Of a stretch of DNA of 64,000 nucleotides, positions 60,388 through 64,000 are shown piece by piece (the stretch's first letter is position 1; every line of letters starts with the position of its first letter). The notes below the pieces were generated by a model that saw nothing but the letters and a program-made list of their open reading frames with translations, ran no database searches and had not been told where the DNA came from. A program made the position numbers and the translations under genes. Origin of the DNA: SCTD01 sp963784675 (GTDB lineage Bacteria; Actinomycetota; Actinomycetes; Mycobacteriales; SCTD01); the NCBI GenBank assembly GCA_963784675.1, contig CAWASE010000014.1, positions 1 to 64,000 on the forward strand, in the 5' to 3' direction.

Positions 60388-60813
60388 GTGACCGGACTGG
60401 CACCGGCGTGGATCTCGCTCGGCGGGGTGGTCGTCGGAGCCCTGCTCGCAGCCCTGTTCGCGCTGCAGCGGGAGAAGCTGGCGCGCCGGCAGCAGCGTCA
60501 GGTGCAGGCGCTGTACGAGCTCCAGGACAGCTGTCTGGCTCACCGCCAGGCGTGGCAGGACTTCGCGGCCGTCCAGGCCTGCGGCGTGGACCAGGACGTG
60601 ATCCGTGCGACTGAGCGGACGGCGGCGCGGCTGGAGGTGGTGCTGGCCAGGGTGCGGTCTGCGCAGGTGCGCGAACGCGCCCTGCACTGGCGCACGCTGG
60701 TGAAGCCGGCCCTGCTGATGGACGATCGCCGACCGGTGTCGCCCGAGGCGGAGAACCAGGCGTGGCTGCAGGTCCAGGAGGCGGTCCGCGAACAGCTCGG
60801 ACGCCTCGGCTGA
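60388..60813 (+). CDS. Single-helix protein with coiled-coil-like body, function unknown (141 aa)
   Basis: One N-terminal membrane helix (WISLGGVVVGALLAALFALQ) followed by a helical, Gln/Arg/Glu-rich soluble part (REKLARRQQRQVQALYELQD) likely to form a coiled coil. GTG start 12 bases after the previous small gene, so likely an operon pair. It ends one base before the convergent STAS gene. I recognise no family. Confidence 0.65.
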   Translation: MTGLAPAWISLGGVVVGALLAALFALQREKLARRQQRQVQALYELQDSCLAHRQAWQDFAAVQACGVDQDVIRATERTAARLEVVLARVRSAQVRERALHWRTLVKPALLMDDRRPVSPEAENQAWLQVQEAVREQLGRLG

Positions 60814-60814
60814 C

Positions 60815-61105
60815 TCAGGCCGGAGCCCGCTCCTTCAGGTGCAGCCGGTCTCCGACCCGGTGGTCCCGGGCCGACTCGAGAAGGTCGGCGGCGAAGTCGG
60901 TCCCGGCGCCGAGGACGACGAGCTCGGCGGCGTGCCGGTCGACCAGCAACGAGCGCACCAGCTCGTCGGCGAACGACGGCGTGCCCGACAGCAGGGCCCG
61001 GCAGTCGACGACGACGGCTGCGCCGTGCAGATCCAGGGGGACGTCGACCAGGAACGGCGCGACCGCGGGCCGCGTGCCGACGACGCGCGGCAGGGTGATC
61101 TCCAT
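60815..61105 (-). CDS. Small STAS-like protein (96 aa)
   Basis: VPLDLHGAAVVVDCRALLSGTP followed by SFADELVRSLL and ELVVLGAGTDFAADLLESAR is the beta-alpha pattern of STAS or STAS-like (DUF4325) domains; these act as anti-sigma-factor antagonists or phosphoswitch modules. The usual phospho-Ser position is occupied by Ser/Thr in LSGTPSFAD. ATG 61105 has GGAGGAG ten bases upstream. It is downstream of a STAS-ATPase protein gene and probably partners with it. Confidence 0.7.
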   Translation of the reverse strand: MEITLPRVVGTRPAVAPFLVDVPLDLHGAAVVVDCRALLSGTPSFADELVRSLLVDRHAAELVVLGAGTDFAADLLESARDHRVGDRLHLKERAPA

Positions 61106-61193
61106 CTGCAGTCGCCTCCTCCGGACCGGCGCGGGACGTCCACGAGCATCCGTCGCTGCCCAGTGTGCCACCGAAAGCCGGACCCGGACCAGC

Positions 61194-62003
61194 TCAGGAC
61201 GTACCGATCGGCAGCGGGAAGCTGCCCTGCAGCAGGGTGCCCGACCACGAGCGCTCGGCCTCGCCGTGGGTGGAGGAGTCGCGCTGGACCGTCCGGAAGG
61301 CGGTGCCGGACAGCATGTGCAGCTGTCCGCCGAGCGAGGTGACGAGCGCCTTGGCCTTCTGCAGCCCGCGGCCGCGGCCGGGCAGCCCGGTGCGGCTCAC
61401 GCCCCGTTCGAGCGTCCACTCGACCGCCTCTGCGTCGGACAGGCGTACGTGCGTCGCGAACCCGGCGGCCACCCCGTCGCCGGCGTCGCCGACGGCGAAC
61501 TGCACCACGGTGTCGCCGACCGTGGTCTGCGCGGCGACGTAGCCCCAGTCGCGGCCGGAGTGCTCCGGCACGTTGGCGCCGATCTCCGCGACGCACTGGT
61601 GCAGCGCGTCCGCCAGCGCCGGCACGGCCGCGGTGCGATCCAGCAGCATGAGGCCGAGCTCGTCGGGCTCGCGTGCTCCGGTGAACCGGGTCAGCTCGAC
61701 CAGCCGGCTGCCGGCGTCGCGCTCGTCGACGGCGGGCAGGTCGTGCTCCTGACCGAGCGCCTCGAGCGTCAGACCCAGCCGCATCCTGGCCAGGTAGTGG
61801 GCGAGCTCGTCGTGCTCCGGGCGCAGCAGCAGCACGCTGCGACCGCCCGCGGCAGCGCGTTCGGCAAAGGCTGCCGCCGCGACCAGCCCGATCGGCTCGA
61901 CCCACTCGGCGCGTCGCAGGTCGACCACGGCCCGGTGCTCGTCGGCCGCCGGGACCAGCGTCAGGTGCAGCTGTCCGGTGGACAGGCGCCCGCCGGCCCG
62001 CAC
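61194..62003 (-). CDS. STAS-like plus HATPase (anti-sigma-type) fusion protein
   Basis: About 270 residues. The N-terminal half has a STAS-like segment (RAVVDLRRAEWVEPIGLVAA). The C-terminal half is a GHKL-type ATPase as in SpoIIAB/RsbW kinases: HQCVAEIGANVPEHSGRDWG (N-box) and VQFAVGDAGDGVAAGF (G1 box), then GLPGRGRGLQKAKALV. It may be a partner-switch regulator. GTG 62003 is the first standard start; a CTG at 62033 would overlap the PIG-L stop as CTGA and add ten residues. The gene for a small STAS protein follows 88 bases later. Confidence 0.72.
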   Translation of the reverse strand: MRAGGRLSTGQLHLTLVPAADEHRAVVDLRRAEWVEPIGLVAAAAFAERAAAGGRSVLLLRPEHDELAHYLARMRLGLTLEALGQEHDLPAVDERDAGSRLVELTRFTGAREPDELGLMLLDRTAAVPALADALHQCVAEIGANVPEHSGRDWGYVAAQTTVGDTVVQFAVGDAGDGVAAGFATHVRLSDAEAVEWTLERGVSRTGLPGRGRGLQKAKALVTSLGGQLHMLSGTAFRTVQRDSSTHGEAERSWSGTLLQGSFPLPIGTS

Positions 62004-62029
62004 GACGAGATCGAGCGGGAGCGGCTCGC

Positions 62030-62807
62030 TCAGCGGGTGTTCACCACCTGGAAGCCCTCGGCCAGGCGCCCTTCCGCCAGCCCGCCGGCCGCTGCCGACG
62101 CCCCCAGCCAGGCGCGCAGCATGCCGTCCAGGTCGGGCATGTGGGCGGTCTGCGAGACGTGGGCCTGCAGCGCCGCGACCTTGCGGTCGTAGGTGTCGGT
62201 GACGTCGACCCAGCGGTTGGCCTGCGAGCCGCCGGCGGCCATCACCCACACCTCCGGCACCGTCCACGCCTCGTGCCCCTCGGCGGCGAGGTCCAGGTGC
62301 GCGAAGGGGTTGCGGGCGTCGGGGTAGACGGCAGCGATGGCGGCCTCGCCGGCAGCCAGGTGGTCGGGGTGCGAGGCGCCGATGCGCTCCCAGTTGCGTT
62401 CCGGCGACTGCATCACCAGGCGCTGCGGACGCTTCTGCCGGATGACGCGGGAGATGTCGCGCCGCAGCTCGATGCTGGCGGTCAGCCGACCGTCCGGGTA
62501 GCCGAGGAAGATCACGTCGTGCACGCCGACGGCCTCGCGCCGCGGCGCGCTGCTCGGCCTGGCGGATGCCGCCGATCTGGTCGCGGGGAACGGCCGGGTC
62601 GAAGCCGCCGGCGTCGCCGTCGGTGCAGATGCAGTACGACACCTCGATGCCCGCGGCGGTCCAGGCGGCGATGGTCCCGCCGGCGCCGAAGTCGACGTCG
62701 TCGGGGTGGGCGACGACGACCAGCGCGCGCTCGACCTCGTCCTCGCGCAGCGCGGGACGCTCCCACGGGGGTCGCGAGGCGGTGGGCTCGCTGGTGCCGG
62801 ACGTCAT
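62030..62807 (-). CDS. PIG-L/LmbE-family deacetylase (one frameshift)
   Basis: About 258 residues. ALVVVAHPDDVDFGAGGTIA carries the AHPDD zinc motif; the second metal motif is GASHPDHLAAGEAA. This family removes N-acetyl groups from GlcNAc-linked compounds, as in mycothiol (MshB, Mca) or glycolipid synthesis. The frame breaks around 62539-62550; dropping one base joins AEQRA to RREAVGVHDVIFLGYPDGRL. ATG 62807 has a strong GGGAGGAG five bases upstream. Which acetylated substrate is used is unknown. Confidence 0.87.
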
Positions 62808-63003
62808 CGTGCTCCTCCCGCGGGTGGCGCCTCCACCCACGGCGACCATCCTGCCCGCTCCCGCCGACGACGGCTCGGCAGGCCGGCGGGTGGCGGGCGC
62901 GTGAACAGTGCCCCAACGCAACCGCGAGCAGCCGCACGACGCCCTACGGTGGCGGCCGAGAGCCGCCGGTCGAGGAACCGCGGACCGTCCCGGGGGTGTC
63001 TGC

Positions 63004-63609
63004 GTGCCTGTTCCTGTCCAACCTCGTCGGGCGACGACGCGCCTGGCCGCGTCGTCGCTGCTGCTGGTGGTCGCGGCCACCGGGTGCGCCGTCGCCGACG
63101 CCTCCGGGCGGCCGGCCGCAGCCCCTGCAGCGGTCCGGGCCGACCAGGCGCCGCCCGACCTCGCCGGCCACCAGCTCGACGCGCCGCACGCCCAGCGGGT
63201 GCTCGTCGCCGGCGACCGCGCCGAGGTCCGTGTGCCTGGCGGCACCGTGCTCGTCCGGGTCACCGGGCCGGCGTTGGTCGAGCTGCCGGAGTTCGCGCCG
63301 ACCGTGCCCCGTCGGCCGGCGCGCTACCTGGCGACCTTCGGGCTGGAGATCACCGGGCTCACCGGTCGGGTCCTGCTGTCGACCGACGACTTCCGGCTGC
63401 TCGACCTGACCGACCAGACCGGCACCGACGCCCCCGTGCCGCACGCCGTCGCCCCGGCGACGGCGACGCTGTCGGCGGCGTCCGTCACGACGGGACAGAC
63501 GGTGACCGGCAGCTGGACGGCGCCCTTCACCGAGGGCCACGGCGAGCTCCTGTATGCCCCCGTGGGCGAGCAGCCGCTAGCGCTGTGGGACTTCCGGGCG
63601 GAGAAGTGA
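63004..63609 (+). CDS. Secreted lipoprotein of unknown function
   Basis: 201 residues. Signal peptide with hydrophobic core LAASSLLLVVA and lipobox ATGC, so membrane-anchored outside. The rest is mostly beta strands (RVLVAGDRAEVRVPGGTVLV, YLATFGLEITGLTGRVLLST), immunoglobulin-like. GTG 63004 is chosen, downstream of a G-rich ribosome site. The stop overlaps the start of the phosphoesterase gene (GTGA), so the two are coupled and may work together. I recognise no family. Confidence 0.72.
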   Translation: MPVPVQPRRATTRLAASSLLLVVAATGCAVADASGRPAAAPAAVRADQAPPDLAGHQLDAPHAQRVLVAGDRAEVRVPGGTVLVRVTGPALVELPEFAPTVPRRPARYLATFGLEITGLTGRVLLSTDDFRLLDLTDQTGTDAPVPHAVAPATATLSAASVTTGQTVTGSWTAPFTEGHGELLYAPVGEQPLALWDFRAEK

Positions 63610-64000
63610 GGCGACCTCGCGCGGTGCTCGCCGCGCTGGCCCTGCTGGCGGCGGCACTGCCGGCGGCGCTGTCGACCGCCTCCGCCGCGACCGCCGCCGC
63701 GGGGCCGCCGGCGGTCAAGCACGTCTGGGTCATCGAGCTGGAGAACAAGTCCTACGACGCCGCGTTCGTCCAGAACAGCAACACCTACCTCTACACGACG
63801 CTCCCGAGCCAGGGGGTGCTCCTGCGCCAGTACTACGGCATCGGGCACTTCAGCCTGGACAACTACCTCGCCGAGCTGTCCGGCCAGGCGCCGAACCCGG
63901 TGACCCAGTCCGACTGCCAGCTGTATCAGGACTTCGTCCCGGGCGCCGAGTCCGCCCTCGGCGGCGGGCAGGTCGTCGGGCAGGGCTGCGTCTACCCGGC
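63606..64000 (+). CDS. Secreted phosphoesterase (PF04185-like), 5' part only
   Basis: GTG 63606 overlaps the lipoprotein stop; the gene runs off the window. A signal peptide (AVLAALALLAAALPAALSTA) is followed by VKHVWVIELENKSYDAAF. This matches the N-terminus of the phosphoesterase family (acid phosphatase / phospholipase C), where ExxxxSYD holds metal-binding and nucleophile residues. It also shows YYGIGHFSLDNYLAELSGQA, QSDCQLYQDF and VVGQGCVYP. Probably a secreted phosphatase or phospholipase; substrate unknown. Confidence 0.85.
   Translation, partial: MRRPRAVLAALALLAAALPAALSTASAATAAAGPPAVKHVWVIELENKSYDAAFVQNSNTYLYTTLPSQGVLLRQYYGIGHFSLDNYLAELSGQAPNPVTQSDCQLYQDFVPGAESALGGGQVVGQGCVYP

Noticed and set aside
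1..64000. CRISPR array, tRNA/rRNA genes, prophage or IS elements
   Set aside because: No regularly spaced repeats, no tRNA cloverleaf or rRNA segments recognised, and no transposase, integrase or phage structural motifs in any frame.

Overview
This is one strand-mixed, densely packed chromosomal window from a very GC-rich Gram-positive bacterium, almost certainly an actinomycete. The evidence is G/C-dominated codon third positions, frequent GTG starts, GTGA/ATGA stop-start overlaps, Tat and lipobox signals, LPXTG sorting signals, an efeUOB iron locus, PspC/LiaF-type envelope-stress proteins and an actinobacterial VLRF1 release-factor homologue. The family cannot be fixed from this window. I see no rRNA, tRNA, CRISPR array, transposase or integrase, and no gene-free stretch longer than about 300 bases.

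Layout. 1-2310: the C-terminal part of a membrane Ser/Thr kinase, converging on a probable pseudokinase. 2523-4782: a CPA2-type cation/proton antiporter. 4872-7083: a small unknown protein and a Tat-exported, LPATG-anchored purple-acid-phosphatase-like enzyme. 7129-10484: efeU, efeO and efeB (elemental iron uptake) behind a putative iron box. 10678-48291: a large glycan locus with a polyprenyl-phosphate sugar transferase, fifteen glycosyltransferase proteins (sixteen GT domains), a Wzy-like polymerase carrying a Wzz-like tail, a free Wzz-like protein, acyl/acetyltransferases, methyltransferases, two sulfotransferases, a CDP-sugar-type nucleotidyltransferase and a sugar epimerase/dehydratase. 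It also holds a two-component pair and a few unrelated housekeeping genes. A Tat-exported GH10-family hydrolase sits at the head of the last eight-gene minus-strand operon. 48445-51225: an LPATG-anchored beta-propeller protein with Asp-boxes. 51330-55443: a VLRF1-type release factor translationally coupled to a two-gene heterodimeric ABC exporter. 55533-60022: an envelope-stress module (PspC/LiaF-like protein divergent from a PspC-histidine kinase and a LuxR regulator) followed by a UbiA prenyltransferase. 60052-64000: small membrane proteins, a STAS / STAS-ATPase pair, a PIG-L deacetylase, a lipoprotein and the start of a secreted phosphoesterase.

How the genes fit together. The glycan locus looks like a Wzy-type pathway: the first sugar is placed on polyprenyl phosphate by the transferase at 10678, the chain is built by many cytoplasmic GT2/GT4 enzymes, and it is polymerised and length-controlled by the Wzy and Wzz-like proteins. 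Decorations probably include methyl, acetyl and sulfate groups. No flippase (Wzx) or tyrosine kinase is visible, so the pathway is incomplete within the window. The LPATG proteins, envelope-stress module and ABC exporter add to a cell-surface theme.

Data caution. At least ten single-base indels break otherwise well-conserved genes, seven of them in the first 10.5 kb. In every case the second half continues cleanly in another frame, so sequencing error is more likely than true decay. Broken genes are listed as single features with the break position given.
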